This document shows positions 13,310-25,740 of a DNA stretch of 64,000 nt, piece by piece. The stretch comes from Sisyra terminalis (Eukaryota > Arthropoda > Insecta > Neuroptera > Sisyridae): NCBI GenBank assembly GCA_958496175.1, contig OY292275.1, positions 48,933,701 through 48,997,700 of the forward strand, in the 5' to 3' direction. Position 1 is the stretch's first letter; each line of letters opens with the position of its first letter. Made by a program: the position numbers and the translations under genes. Under the pieces are notes generated by a model. That model worked only from the letters and a program-made list of their open reading frames with translations, searched no databases and was not told the DNA's origin.

Positions 13310-14070
13310 AATTGAACAAAATTGGACATCATATAAGATATGCAGACGATACCTAAGTTCTTACAAAATCGAAGATGCAAATATAAAATCATTTGAATAA
13401 AATTTTGTAGTTTGCTATTACGGTTTGACTCTGAATATCAACAAAATCAAATACACGATTATTCTAAAAATGTGTAAGATTCAAAAGTTGGAAATCTTCC
13501 TAAATGACTTTGAACTTGAACGCAATTTACCATACCTAGGAACTGCAATTTACGAAATATGGGAACTAAATGTTTAAATTACAAAAATTAAATAACCAAA
13601 GCACAAAGTTCTTAAAAATGAAGTAATCTTTTAGCATATAAACATCGATTTATAAATCAGAATGAACCAATGTTATATTTTCCCAGAGCTTCTGTACGAA
13701 GTAGAGGCTTGGTCCGTATCGGACAACTTGGTGGATAGAGTAGAAACTGCCGATATATGGACGTACAAAAGAATTCTGAAAGTTAGATGAGTGTATAAAA
13801 TAACGAATGAGGAAATATTAGGACGGCTCCAGGAATCAACCGAGTTAGGAAATATCTCAAGGTATCAGAATCTTGGATAATTCGGTCATATTATGAAACA
13901 CCCGTGAAAATATTTTGCCTTATTACACCTAATAGTTCAAAGAAAAATAATGGGGAAAAGAATAGTAGGCAGAAGGACATCTTGGATGAATTAAGGACAT
14001 AGTTTGGCAGGTTGTTAAGACGATTGTTTCGAGACGTATTATAGTAAATAAAGTTACGATAATTAATTGA
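13310..14070 (+). pseudogene. Degenerate LINE reverse transcriptase fragment
   Basis: Broken reading frames carry family hallmarks in the expected order. RYADDT, the catalytic reverse transcriptase box, lies at 13336-13353. A PYLGTAI-like block follows near 13540. Then come LLYEVEAWSVSDNL...IWTYKRILKV from about 13688, ITNEEILGRL, FGHIMKHP and GKRIVGRRTSW. The last series is typical of the C-terminal part of many insect non-LTR retrotransposon polymerases. In-frame stops (for example TGA after KVR and TAA after QNLG) and frameshifts show that it is dead. The exact clade is unresolved. It is distinct from the Jockey-type end at the left edge. Confidence 0.8.
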
Positions 14071-15110
14071 CTACCTAATAAAGCATTATAGTCAACGATC
14101 ATATCGGTCAAGACACCTAATGAAGAGATTAGAAGTAGTTCTAGTACTTAGTGGAATACTTCACAATTTTGAAGCAAAACTTTTAAGCTTGCCGTAAATT
14201 TCATATAAATAATCGTTTGTCGTTATTAAAATGGGAAAGGAGCAGAGAACTGATTCCAAATATTTTATTGTAGTGCAGGATTTGAAAAGATACCTTGCTG
14301 TATTATATTTGATGTTCAATGTAGAACCATTATAGTTGTCGAGTTCTTATTTTTATAGGAAAAAATAAACTTCTTTATAATACAAAAAATAAAGCTTCTA
14401 CTGGAACCTACAATAGTTCTGAAAATTTTTCAGAATCTATCAAAACTGGTTTGATTTTTTTTGTAACTTTTCGATGATGGTTGATACTAGTTTGGAGTTT
14501 GGTTTTGGTTTTGGTTTAGGTATATTAGTTTTCAATATAAATAGTTACCTAAAATCCTTCGGATTTTGTATTTATCATTCCTTGGTGGTTAAAAGAAAGT
14601 TTTAATATTTTTGTTCTTATAAATATTGTCAACATGTATTAAGATGTTCCGAATTTTGGTCATTTTCAAATTTTCCAGATACCACTCCAACATAATATTC
14701 ACATTAAAAAAAAATTCTGCCTTCTATCCAATGATCATCTTTTTAACTATATGTCTGTTCATTTTCATACTCATTTGATAACAATCCGTAAATCGAAAAG
14801 TTTTGCTTGCGATTTAATTTTCTAGAATTATTTTATAGGCATTTACTTAAAGCCAAAGTCTATCATTTAGTGCCAGTTATTTGGTGAGTTAAAAGCCACA
14901 CAAGAAGAAATTACAAATATTAGTTATAATTAATGAAAGGTGAAAAAATTATATGGTTTATTGTTTTACCAATTTTCTGGAAAAACGAAGTAGACAGTTT
15001 CTTACATCCATAACTGAAAGTTTTGAGAATTCGAAGACAAATTTAAGAAAATTGGTGTATAATTGAATTTTATTTTACCTTTTAATTTAGAATAGTAGTT
15101 TTAAAGCCCA
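14071..15110. other. AT-rich intergenic sequence, nothing recognised
   Basis: No gene-like feature. A short frame on the minus strand (13929-14111) overlaps the LINE relic and is a shadow. Confidence 0.4.
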
Positions 15111-16520
15111 ATTGGGTGAGTTAGACAACGAAGACCCCAACATCAAGATCCATAATTAAAAGGACAAACTCCACATGTCACTCGCAATAATATATACCGG
15201 CATGAAAATTGTTCGTTGCGCTTTCGAATAAATGGGCATGCGATTGCAAAGGTGATACGTTGATAAAGAGGATAGAATATGTTTTCATGCTCAGCTGACC
15301 CGAAACCGAAATGGGCCGCAAATAAATCTCTGGTTGCGGCTCGCGCTCCTCCGAACCGACCAACTAGTTAACATGTAAATCACTCGAAACAATAACACCA
15401 CTTGCACTGGGCCTTTAATCTCTCGCCCATTTGATTGTTTGCTCTACAATTACTCACAGAAAAAGAAAAGAAATAAAAATAATAAATTAAAATAACCTGC
15501 TGACACAACAATAAAAATCCGTTTTGAAAATTACCCTTATTATCAAAGATATTAAGTTGTTTTTTTTTTTGGAATATTAAAATACGGGTTAAAGAGTTAT
15601 ATTTTACATATTTTTTTCGATTTTCAAAAAAATGCAAAGGGAAATTTCTTGTTTTGTTATGAGGGAAACATCTGCGTCTGCCAGTCAATTTCAATTTGGT
15701 GAGAACCGATCGGGAAATTGTGCAAAATCATTCATTAAAATGCTAAGGTTTCTCATTGATTCGACCGTTTCATTGAGTGGAAATTCCAGAGGTGATCTTT
15801 TTGTTCTTCGGTTTGAATGAAACCGTTTCAGTCATTGTTCCTGGATTGTGGGAAATGAGACACGCGGCATTTGTGAGATGTGCCACCAAAGCTAACGGAA
15901 GCATCAGCATGGAGATGTTTCGCCAAAGATTACGCCACTAAATCACCAACTTTGACCGTTGCGTTGATGTGAGGAAATCTGTGCAGACCGGCCCGAACCC
16001 GGTGAACTATCTGATACAACTCTCATGCAAATGCCAACGAAGACCTACTAAAATTGTATCAGGAAAATTAGCATTGGTTCGTCTACGCAATGAATAATGC
16101 ATGTACAACTTGCCAGAGTCTCGAAACAATTTATTATTTTCTTATTTTTTGGAAGTACCTAGTGCAGATAGCCATCGCAATTGAAATCACTAAGAAAACT
16201 ACAACGAATTCTAATCTCGGAAAATGAATTAGAAACCGAGTACCGAAAACACCCACTGTGATTTTATGTCAGTGTTCAGTGGTTTGCTTTTCACTCGTCT
16301 CGGCCGGACATTAGAGTGAATAGAGGTGTTAATTTGGAGGAATTTTCGGTTGGTGTATATGTAATTTGCATGAGATTCGTAAGTAACTCAATTTTGTGAT
16401 AGATTGAACGCTGTTATTAGAGTCCGCTTCCGAGTCGGTATTACCACGAAATTATAAGGCGGCCAATTTTGGGCAAAGGTTATCGTTAGATCTTTCACGC
16501 AACATAGATCCTTGGAGATC
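15111..16520. promoter_or_regulatory. Large GC-elevated island with Su(H)-like and octamer words
   Basis: This is among the most complex noncoding blocks left of the promoter. It contains TGTGGGAAA (15847-15855), which fits the Su(H)/CSL consensus YGTGRGAA, and the POU octamer ATGCAAAT (16025-16032). Short frames here (15178-15820) show no domain. Single sites of this length arise by chance, so the enhancer call rests mainly on composition and position upstream of the putative apterous B promoter. Confidence 0.3.
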
Positions 16521-17713
16521 TTTATTACTACATTTTTTCTACCATAGTGATTAAGATAATATGAAAATATTAGAATTAAAGTTAGAGTAATTGTAGTATG
16601 GAAGCAAATTTAGAAATTTTCTAAGAAATTACTCTACGAAAAAATTAAATCAGGTGATGCGAATTTTCGAAATTTTATTCTTCGTAACAGTAAAAACTTT
16701 TTTCTTGTCTTAATGATATTTTATTACAACCTTGCTATTTGATTATTTCAATTTCTAAGGTGCCTTTTCTAATGAATTATAATTTTTCATTAATACATTT
16801 TCTAAAAATGGTTTAAGAAAAATCAAAACCATGAAATAATATGATTTATTGGTCTTTCATTATTATAGATTTTTATATAATTCGTGGTAAAATTTCCCAA
16901 AAAAAAACTGTTGATCATAAAAAAACAATCTCTTTAGTTGTTATCCACTCCAATTCATTAAGATTTTTAGAAGTATATGGACCTACTTCCACGTAAATAT
17001 ATTTAAATGATGCATCCCTAGTTACCCTAGTTACTGTACCATACTTGATTTCTTAGTTTTATCATTCTGTCCTCTACAAAAAAAAAATGTACTTAAGTTA
17101 TATTTATCACTTTCCCGAAAAATAACAATAGTGCAAAACCCTATTAGTAAATTTCATATGAAATAGCAAAAGCCATTTTAGAAAGGAAGTTTGTATCGAT
17201 ATGTAAATATTTAATGGAAACTACTTAATTTAAAAAAAGGAAAAAAAACTACAAGAAATTAAGAACCCAGGACTTTGAAGCTAGTTTGTAAAGAGAATTC
17301 ATATTAATGACAACCAAGATTTAACCTTCCTCAACTTCCTTTCGAACACCACGTCCGTTTCCTGAACGACTCGAGCTGTGTATAACTCCGAGCCAATTCT
17401 CACGCATTCTCATCTCTTTCCTGACTTACATTTTAAAGAAAAAAAAAACAAAAACTACATTTACCAAAAATTTAAAAAAAAAGAGAAATACCATGAAAGC
17501 TTGTACTATGTATATAAGGGCGTATAGGTCATTTACCATATTAAAATGCAATATTTTTTTTCTGCTATGAATTATTGTTGTTTCTTTTTAGGATTAAAAA
17601 GTAAAAGCTTTGGAAATTTAACCCTGAATATATTCATAACGAAATAAAGAGTGGCGATAGTTGTATTTTATTTTGAAAATAAACACTCAATTATTTTAAC
17701 ACAAAGGTTTTTT
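16521..17713. other. AT-rich intergenic sequence, nothing recognised
   Basis: No repeats or coding segments were identified apart from a slightly more complex patch near 17330-17410. Confidence 0.4.
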
Positions 17714-18310
17714 ATGCGCTATTTCAATATTGGGCATTCTCCTGCTAAGCCTACAGTAGTTAACTAGGTGAAACGTTTTGGAGAACAGGGATCTATTGCT
17801 GATCCACGAAACGTTTATGCAAGTCAATTGCACCCACATAGGGTTACACTATAGTGTGGAGTAACTTCAAAAAGGATTATTATTCTTTATTTCTAGAAGA
17901 TTCTTATGAAAATGCAGTTACTGTGACTGGTGAACCACATAAAGAAATGCTGGTAAATTTTGTTCAGCCTAAGATAAAAATATGTCAGGGTATTAATGAC
18001 AGCTTGATGGTGCAACTGCACATATGGCTAGAGTCACTATGCAAATTTCAACTGCAATTTCTCAAAATCGAATAATTTCTCGAAATTTCGATTTTTATGG
18101 TCTCCACGATCACCTGATTTGACAGAACCAGACTTTTTCCTTTGGAGATATCATAAAGAAAATATCTATGTAAAGCTTAAAGCACATATATAGGGGAAAA
18201 TTAGATCCATACCGTCTCAGATGCTAAGAAGTGTCATGAAAAACACCTTACAAAAAGCTCGTATTTGCAAAGCTAAAAATGAATGCCATTTATCAAATCA
18301 AAATAAAATG
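17714..18310 (+). pseudogene. Decayed Tc1/mariner-superfamily DDE transposase
   Basis: Fragments in successive frames match an insect DDE transposase of the mariner-like superfamily. An N-terminal helix-turn-helix piece is first (MRYFNIGHSPAKPTVV, then VKRFGEQGSIADPRN). It is followed by AVTVTGEPHKEMLVNFVQP, then QLDGATAHMARVTM, the catalytic-aspartate block where functional copies have QQDGA.xH. After that come RIISRNFDF, a (P)RSPDLTEPDFFLWRY block (functional copies: RSPDLTPLDFFLWGY), and a C-terminal HxxxENIYV region. Several stops and frameshifts are present, and the left half is shortened to far below the usual 340 or so residues. Terminal repeats were not found. This is an inert relic, not a host gene. 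Confidence 0.8.
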
Positions 18311-19642
18311 CAATTTTAAAGTTTTACAAACAAAAAAGAATTATTTAAATATATTAATTTACAAAAAAGATATTTTACTTTGAAATGGTAAAACGACTTA
18401 TTGTACAATTCTTCAGCAATATTTCTGGTTTTTTTTTCTCGTCTCATAATAACAATAATTATATATATTTCAGTTAAAACGTTGCATCATTTCTAAATCT
18501 ATAAGATTATTTTAATTTTGTAAATATTTTTAATGTCTTTAATATGTTTAATGACAATTTCAGTTTTCTGCATTTTTAATGAGTGGTTACAGCTTTTTAC
18601 CTTGGGCGATTGGATTTATATATTTTCGTGGTAAAAAGTAATTTTTCTGAGTGGAAAAATTATTAAAATAATTATTGGTCGTTTAATGAGGTAGGACTAA
18701 TGCTAGTTAACTAAAAAACATGCTTTGCTCTGATTTGCAACTATGTAATTTTTATTCTATGGCAGAAGATTAAATAGGATGTTTAAAGAAGTGGAAATTC
18801 CTATATTCTAAGGATAGGAAAATATCCTCTCATAAAATGTTGAAACTGGCTTTTAATGGTAATTAATTTTTAAGAAAATTAAAGCAATTTGTTTACTTTT
18901 GTTACCCTTTATAATTGAATGATGGAGAATCTCGTTTTAATATCCAAAAAAAAAAATGTCATCATATACTGAAACTCTCTTCATACACATTTCCTACAGC
19001 ATATCCTTAGTTTCCCAAGTTATTTAAGTCTAAATAGGGACATAGAGAAAAGATTCTTCAAAAAGTTATTACATGGCGATACTTTATAAATACCTATCTG
19101 TATTGAAAATCATTTTCTTACATTACTCAAAAAATGTTTTTGGAGTATATCGTCAGCCTAAAGTGGTAACCTGCTAAGTCTATTTTCAATATTTTTTTTA
19201 GTTCCATTCGGAAAAGAATACAAATTCTACTGAGTGACAAACTAATAAATTACTTTAAATTTAGGAATTTCAAAATATAACATAAAACGAAACCCTGATA
19301 TGGACTCAGCAGATTAACACTTTATGTCGACAATAAGTTTCGACGAAACTTTTATGCATTATAATCTTCCACAGTAGTTGAGAACACATTTCGCTACTGT
19401 TCTAGCGATTTTTAATATTTTGATTAATATTTTAACTAAGCATTTCTATGCAGTGGTCCTTAAAAAGTATTGGATATACATAGGAAATAATGAATCATCA
19501 TGAAAGCATAGGTCAATTCAGAATCTCTTTGTGATTCATCATATAGATATAGTAGAATGGTTCCCAAAAAAACCAATACTTCTTGGTAATCACTAAAGAA
19601 GATAACTTGCCAACCAAAATCCGAATTTAGAGCATTACATCG
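18311..19642. other. AT-rich intergenic sequence, nothing recognised
   Basis: No coding, RNA or repeat structure could be supported. Confidence 0.4.
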
Positions 19643-20108
19643 AACTTTGTTGGAACAATAATTAATACAACAATATATGTAAGAACAATATCAACTATTC
19701 AAAATCAAAGAAGATAATTTGCTAGATATTTTCTTACCTATAGTTTGATAATTTCTTGTTGAAGGAAAACGTTTTTCTTAAAAAATTCAATGCTATCTTT
19801 TATTCAGTCATTTTCGAATTATTGTGTCCTTTCCCAGAAAATATATGCGTACCACCGCTAGATTCGGAAAACTAACTTTGTTGGAACAATAATAATTAAG
19901 TAATGCAGCGACATATCTAATAATAAACTAGGTATTTAAAATCAAAGAAAATTTTCTAAATATTTTCTTACACCTAGTCTGAAGATTTTTTGTTGAGGAA
20001 AAACATTTTCATCAAATAATTTAATACTGTCTTTTATTTCAGTTATTTTCGAATTAATGTGTTTTAACCCAAAAAATATACCTGTGCATACCACCGCTAG
20101 ATTCGGAA
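19643..20108. repeat. Two-copy tandem repeat, 231-bp period
   Basis: Unit 1 (19643-19873) and unit 2 (19874-20108) both begin AACTTTGTTGGAACAATAAT. Both contain TTTTCGAATTA.TGTG and end ACCACCGCTAGATTCGGAA. A partial third end (ACCACCGG...CGCTAGATTCGG) follows to about 20131. The copies have diverged and are noncoding. Confidence 0.8.
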
Positions 20109-20131
20109 TACCACCGGAAACGCTAGATTCG

Positions 20132-21000
20132 GTTGCCTAACTTCATCCGCTCAAATTGCAAAAATATTGGCTTTTCCTAGGCAAAGGTTTTTCGGCCTTT
20201 TGAAATTACCTACACTTTAAGAACGATATGTTTTTTTTTTCAAAAGTAATCAAAAATCAATAAGCCTTAAACAAGTTATTAAAAATATTTGCTATTTTGG
20301 CATCTATATTAGGTAATAAAACGCATTTTTATTCGTCAATTTTTCATATATTTATCACAATAAGTAAATTTATCTTGTCAATTTGATAAAAAGAATTTGT
20401 TTTATCTACCTCATAACATTTTATAAGACTCATTTATTAGTTTCATTAGGTGTTTGATAAATGATCATAACTTTATTTAATTGGGAAATTAACCTCAAAG
20501 GACTTAGTCAACTTTACTCAGGAAAAGCTCATTTTTTACCTATAATTTTCCTGGATGAAACTAAGGAAAGATAATTTGGTGAACTAAATAGTATCGATAA
20601 TATTTCGGTACATCTACTGTGGGAAAAAAAACCTTGCCAATTTTGACCCTGTTTCGGTAAAGTTAACACGTGCTACCGAGAATTCAACAATTTAAATGTG
20701 AATTACATTGTTTTTTTTATGTTTTTTAAAATCAGTTGAAGAAGAGAACATCTGGATTTTTGAGGTTTTAGGTACTCTTTACTACTTAATTTAGTAAAAT
20801 TCTGAAAAAAAATAGATTTAAGACTTTACGACAGTTGAAGTATCTATAATTTTCTAGTTTATCCTATTAACCTAGATATTTCAAAGTATTTTTTTTCTGC
20901 TAAGGCTTATACAAAAGAAATACCGAAAAAGTATTATGGGACCAATGTTAAAACTTGTATTTACCAATATACCTAATGGGGAAAACTGAGTGAAAATTAG
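20132..21000. other. AT-rich sequence upstream of putative promoter
   Basis: Nothing gene-like is recognised. It gives way abruptly to GC-rich sequence at about 21.0 kb. Confidence 0.4.
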
Positions 21001-21518
21001 AGTACTGACAATTAAGGAACCTCAGGAGTAGTGTGTTGGCGACCGCGGAGACAATTGAGTACTCAACAGTTCAACATGCTTGACTTTACTGATGCTGCAG
21101 TAGCTAGCACTGGCGTGATGTTGGCTAGGCTGTGAGTATCATCATCAGTACAGCGCGCCATCAATTTTTCACTCGGTTGAAACCAATGGGACGTGGTGAG
21201 TGGTCGAGAAAAGATTCAGTCCATTGGCTCGTCGTGACGTTCGATCGGAAAGAGGCGGTGTCGTGGAGATTCTGCGTGTCGCTCCAATGGGAGGCGCCTG
21301 TACAGCATCCGATGCACGGGGCAAAAAAGCGGGAATCTTTCTGGAGTTGAGTCCGCGACGCCAACATCGACGCCTAACAACTTGACACCCCTGTCAATGC
21401 CGATTGTTGGGGAAAAAACGCGCCCAAACACTGTGCCCGCTTGTCAGTACTGCACGTAGCGTACCCACTACAAAGCGCTGAAGCTTTCGTCAATCATTAA
21501 TCGCCAGCTTTTCATCTC
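21001..21518 (+). promoter_or_regulatory. Putative apterous B promoter (CpG-rich, CCAAT words)
   Basis: This is the most GC- and CpG-rich block of the upstream half. It holds CCAAT boxes in both orientations (ACCAATGGG near 21182, CCATTGGCT near 21220, TCCAATGGG near 21283) and ends in an arthropod initiator-like TCAGTG at 21517-21522. No TATA box is obvious. Overlapping arginine-rich short frames (21132-21431) are products of composition, not genes. The block stands 15 kb upstream of the first coding exon and is followed by a donor-like site. That layout suits the noncoding first exon of a developmental regulator. No transcript evidence is available, so the start site is inference. Confidence 0.4.
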
Positions 21519-21618
21519 AGTGCCGTGCGTTTAAAAACAATTCATTTGATTTGTGTTTTTTGTGATAATTCCTACTTAAATGGATTACTCTCTCTTCACG
21601 GAGCTCAAATAATTGAAG
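21519..21618 (+). other. Putative noncoding first exon (5' UTR) of apterous B
   Basis: It runs from the initiator A at 21519 to a donor-like AAG|GTACGA (GT at 21619). It contains a ten-codon upstream ORF starting at ATG 21580 and ending TAA 21610-21612. Joining it to the acceptor at 36784 would give a wholly noncoding leader before the LIM1 exon. Both ends are predictions; other donors or promoters, for instance the GC-rich patch at 33.3 kb, are possible. Confidence 0.3.
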
Positions 21619-22530
21619 GTACGATTGAGTTATTTACATAATCCTTCACCCACTTAATGCTTCCCATTTAAACTTCCGTCCCACTTTCTTGAGTTTAATC
21701 TTCAAAAAAAAAAAATGAATTAATTAAATGTAACACACCTTGAAATTTAATTTCATTCATTTCATACTCGTGCCCTTATATTAACTGATACTAGCAACTT
21801 CGTCTGTGTGACAAACGTATTGCAGTATCAACAATGAACTAACGATCCAATCAAATAACTGTCAATTATTTTTTTATACTTTTTAACATAATTAACTACC
21901 TAAAAGTTAATTTTTCTTTCAAAATACCATGACTAAAAACATCAAAAAAAATCATGTTGCCTTTATATTGAAGCATTTACCAAAAGTATACATATCCACT
22001 TTACTTTAACAATTATGTTCTAATTATTGGTACCTATAAAGGTATTATAATCTTTGATCAATGATATTTTTCGATCTAACGAAGCAGCTGATTTTAAACA
22101 ACTAATTTGCAATTAATATTTGCAATTAAATGTAATACTTATAAGTTTTTACTTCTTCTTTCTTCGGTTTTTATATTTATTTCTTGAGATACAAAATAAA
22201 CCTACGTTCTTCAAAATATGGTTTGCAAGTCATAGGGTAATAAAAATTAAAATATTTGTTAATAAAATTTGAACTATTTGCTCAATTAAGTCTATATTTT
22301 AGCTGTTAAATAGTCAAAACAGGTACCTAAATAAAATTTGAAACCATTATTAAGCTCGGTTTTTACAGATTTTTTAAAAAAAAAAGTATAAATTTGGGTC
22401 CAAGATATTATTATGGTTAAAAGACGAACTATTTTGGCCACAATGGAATGAAATTTTGAAAAATTTTCACATTAAATTTCTGTACTTACCTGTTTTTCTG
22501 AAAACATAAATCCGAAATTATATTTAAGTA
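21619..22530. other. Start of putative intron 1, AT-rich
   Basis: AT-rich sequence with nothing recognised. Confidence 0.35.
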
Positions 22531-23200
22531 GCTTTGAAAGTAGTCAAGAGAAAGCTTTATGGTTACCTACTATGCATATCAAATCCCACTTGGTCTCTTT
22601 AGAATTAAAAACGGTTTAGCAAAAGAAACTTTTGGTTGCAAGTGCCTAAATTGGCAATCCACAATAAGTAAACTAAATCAGCGATTTATGTATCAAATAT
22701 CACTAAAATTGGTTCAATAGTTTGGTCATAAGTTGAAACTAAAATTACTTTCATATTTACCATTATAAGTATGCATTTTAAGAATATTTGGGGGGTATGA
22801 CCGAAATATTATAAAGTAAACGAAAATTATATATATTATTTTCATTTAATTATGAAGTTTCTATTAAAAATTTGGATCAATTCATTTTGTTGATTAAAGA
22901 TTATTGAGCTTTAAAAGTAGTTAAGTGAAAGTTTGTACTATACATATCAAATCCCATTTGGTCGCTTTAGAATTTAAAACGGCTTAAAAAAATATACCTT
23001 AAGTCGCAAGTAGGTACCTAAATTGATAATCCACAATTAGTAAACTAAAGTGGCGATTTATGTATCAAATATCATCAAAATTGGTTCAGTAGTTTGTTCG
23101 TAAGTCGAAACTTAAATCTCTTTCATATTTATCATTATTGGTACTATGTATTTTAAGAATTTTTGGGTGGTATGATCAAAACATTAAGTAAAAGTAATTT
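22531..23200. repeat. Two-copy tandem repeat, ~370-bp period
   Basis: Unit 1 (22531-22830) and unit 2 (22908-23200) share CATATCAAATCCCA.TTGGTC, then GCGATTTATGTATCAAATAT, AAATTGGTTCA.TAGTTTG and a GGTATGA end block. The 'TTGGTTCAGTAGTTTG' word recurs in many insect transposon ends, so this may be an element tail duplicated locally. Confidence 0.75.
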
Positions 23201-23709
23201 AAAAGTAAATGTGAAAAAATTGGACCAATTTCTTCTGCCGTTTATAGGTTATTGAGGATATAAGAAAATGTAATTGAGCATCTAACTTTTTGTTTAAGAA
23301 TTATTTTTTTAGATCTTTGTTTATTGACCTCTGGTCCACGGACCCCTGGGGCTCCGTGAGTATGTATGCGGTATGGACGCAAGTATGTCCATAATCTCAT
23401 CAATTTTCATTTCTTTTGAAAAAGTTTTTTTCTTGTATTAGCAGTACCAACTAAAATAAATGGATGTTTTTTAAGGTCTTTGGAATTGTGCATGATTTCC
23501 TCAGGAGTCCATTAACTTAATAAGGTTAAGAAACGTTGTTTTAAGAAAATAATTCTTAATTTATCTAATATTTGCCGATTGGTTTATAAGAAAAAATAAA
23601 TCATAAAAATAATACGAAATTCTGGTTTTTATAGGTAATATTTTTATAATGTATTACTTAATTTTGGATTCGATATTAATTATTTAAAACTACCATTTAT
23701 CATGTATAC
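23201..23709. other. Intronic AT-rich sequence with hAT-like fragment
   Basis: At about 23331-23360, TGGTCCACGGACCCCTGGGG resembles sequence common near hAT termini. No complete element was delimited there. Confidence 0.3.
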
Positions 23710-23977
23710 CAGGGGTGGGTAAACGATCGATCGCGAACAGGTCGATATAATCGCAGGCATTTTAAATAACTTTCTAGGGAAATTTCAAATCTTTTAATGG
23801 AAACTGTATACTAAAAATTTAACTGACAATAAAATTTGAATTTGAAACTAAACACGCATCTATTCTACAACAGATATTACAGATTCCTAAATAGTGCCTT
23901 TAATACTTCGTTCTTTGTAAACCCATTTTTCGAAGTCTTATTGTTTATCATACCAGTATTAAATTTTCTCACCCCTG
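23710..23977. mobile_element. hAT-type MITE, 268 bp
   Basis: The left end CAGGGGTGGGTAAA (from 23710) and right end TTTTCTCACCCCTG (to 23977) are imperfect terminal inverted repeats of hAT type. Flanking 8-mers ATGTATAC (23702-23709) and ATTTATAG (23978-23985) agree at six of eight positions, as expected of an aged 8-bp hAT target duplication. There is no transposase; it is nonautonomous. Confidence 0.8.
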
Positions 23978-24269
23978 ATTTATAGTATATGAATCTTCTA
24001 AAATTTCCAAACCTTTGTAAAAGCCTAAGAATTTATTCATATTTAAATTATATTTTTCAAGCCTCGAAAACCAAAATTTATTACGACTCGAGTCATTAAC
24101 TCAAACAGTGCGAAAATTTTTGCATGATGGCCTTGAAGATTTTACCTCTATGAGGCGTTAAGTGGTAATTACAACAATTCCACGTATAAAAAAAATCGTA
24201 AATTTCACGAAAAATCAGGTGTAACAATACTAAGAAATTTATCTTTTGTAAATTTTGTATAGACTCCTG
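23978..24269. other. Intronic AT-rich spacer
   Basis: Nothing recognised. Confidence 0.35.
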
Positions 24270-25180
24270 AAAAAAATTCGCATCTTAAAACTTGTCAAAA
24301 ACGAAGTCCAAAAAGAATGAAAACGAATTGCCAACGTTTGGAAATTTATCGATGAGCCGTCGCCATCAATTAAGCATACGGAAAACTTTTATTTTCGATC
24401 AAACAACATCGAAATCGCTTCAAAAAGCCATTCATATTAATTACCACCTAATCTCGTTCTAATCCAAATAAATCTCGCATCTCATTCCTTAAAAAAAAAA
24501 CCACACACACCGAACTACAAAAATTGGCAAAAACACGAAGTTAAAGAATTGATACTGATCGGTCATTAAACTCTCAATAACTCCCAACGTGGACGAATGA
24601 ACAAGAAAATTTCATTGCTCCATTTTCCGTTGCTCCTCACCTCAAACCGAAACAGATCAAATCTCTTTCTCACGATTCAAAACGGACGTTTCAAAAACAT
24701 TTCCTTCATGTAAATCGGATGTACGAATGCTTCGAACTCAATGAATATTAAATGTAGCATCCATTAATTGTGTTGACACTGAAGAAAAATCTACCAGAAA
24801 AAATATTTCCCTCTATGTATAATATTACAAGAAAAAAAAATACGAAAACATTTCATTGACTCAAAATCAACATTTCACATGAAGACGTATAAATTGGATG
24901 GTTTGCAGAACAAATTCATTCATTTGAGAGAAAAATATTTTAAGTAATTGGTGTTGTTGAGGCGGTCGAGATCTGCCGTGAATCATCTAATCTTGGTTAG
25001 TTGGAAGCGTGACCCGTTTGTGAGTAAATAATCTTAATGAATATGTTCCATTACGAACCGTTTCCACTAATCAATTGTGAATGAAATGGAATGGACTACA
25101 TGTCGACTCGTTGGCTGCTTAATTCTTGTGCAAAATTAAACTAACAAATTGTCTTCATTTACACAAGCAGAACGGAAAAA
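24270..25180. promoter_or_regulatory. Complex intronic island with homeodomain/TEAD-like words
   Basis: A non-repetitive, GC-elevated block. It includes CATTAATTGTG (near 24762), TCAATTGTGAATG and AATGGAATGG (25070-25095), and TATGTTCCATTA (25041-25052). The words fit homeodomain (TAATTG, CAATTG) and TEAD/Scalloped (GGAATG) preferences. The position inside putative intron 1 suits an enhancer. It has no reading frame of note. Confidence 0.35.
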
Positions 25181-25740
25181 ATCCCTTTATTTTAAAAAAA
25201 AAAGCAAGCAAAAAAGGAAATAAGAATTCTATCTTAAGTAAAATCAAATTAATTGCATGAAGGTTAGAAACTATTTTTTCTTAAAAGATTAAAAAATAGA
25301 ACATTTGCAATGAAAATTTATGTTTGTAAGATTAATTACATCTCTCTATTTGTTCATCTGTCTATTTTTGCATTTAAATAAGAAGTTTTCAATCTTTTTA
25401 ATGATCAAAATCTTATTGAAACTATAAATATCCTCTGGCAGTCGTTTGAAAAATACAAAGGTAGGAAAATACATTTATTGTAATAATTTGAAAATTTTAA
25501 TGAACCTCAAATATTATACATAAGTTGATGGTACTTCAATAGCTTTGACGTGTACCAAATTTTAATTTTCTTATCCGTTTTCTGCCGTACAACTGATTAA
25601 GTTTTCTGCGTTGTCAAACTTCTCGACTATAGAGCCTGTACTAGAGACTAGGCCCAATTGGAATTCCCTATAAGGACCTCAAATTGGGATAGAACATTAA
25701 GAAATGTTGAGTCTTAATTGTGCAAATATAATTATGTTCA
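25181..25740. other. Intronic AT-rich spacer
   Basis: Nothing recognised. Confidence 0.35.

Noticed and set aside
21132..21431. Arginine-rich ORFs of 60-72 codons
   Set aside because: Four overlapping frames on both strands in a CpG-rich block; a promoter or UTR interpretation fits better.
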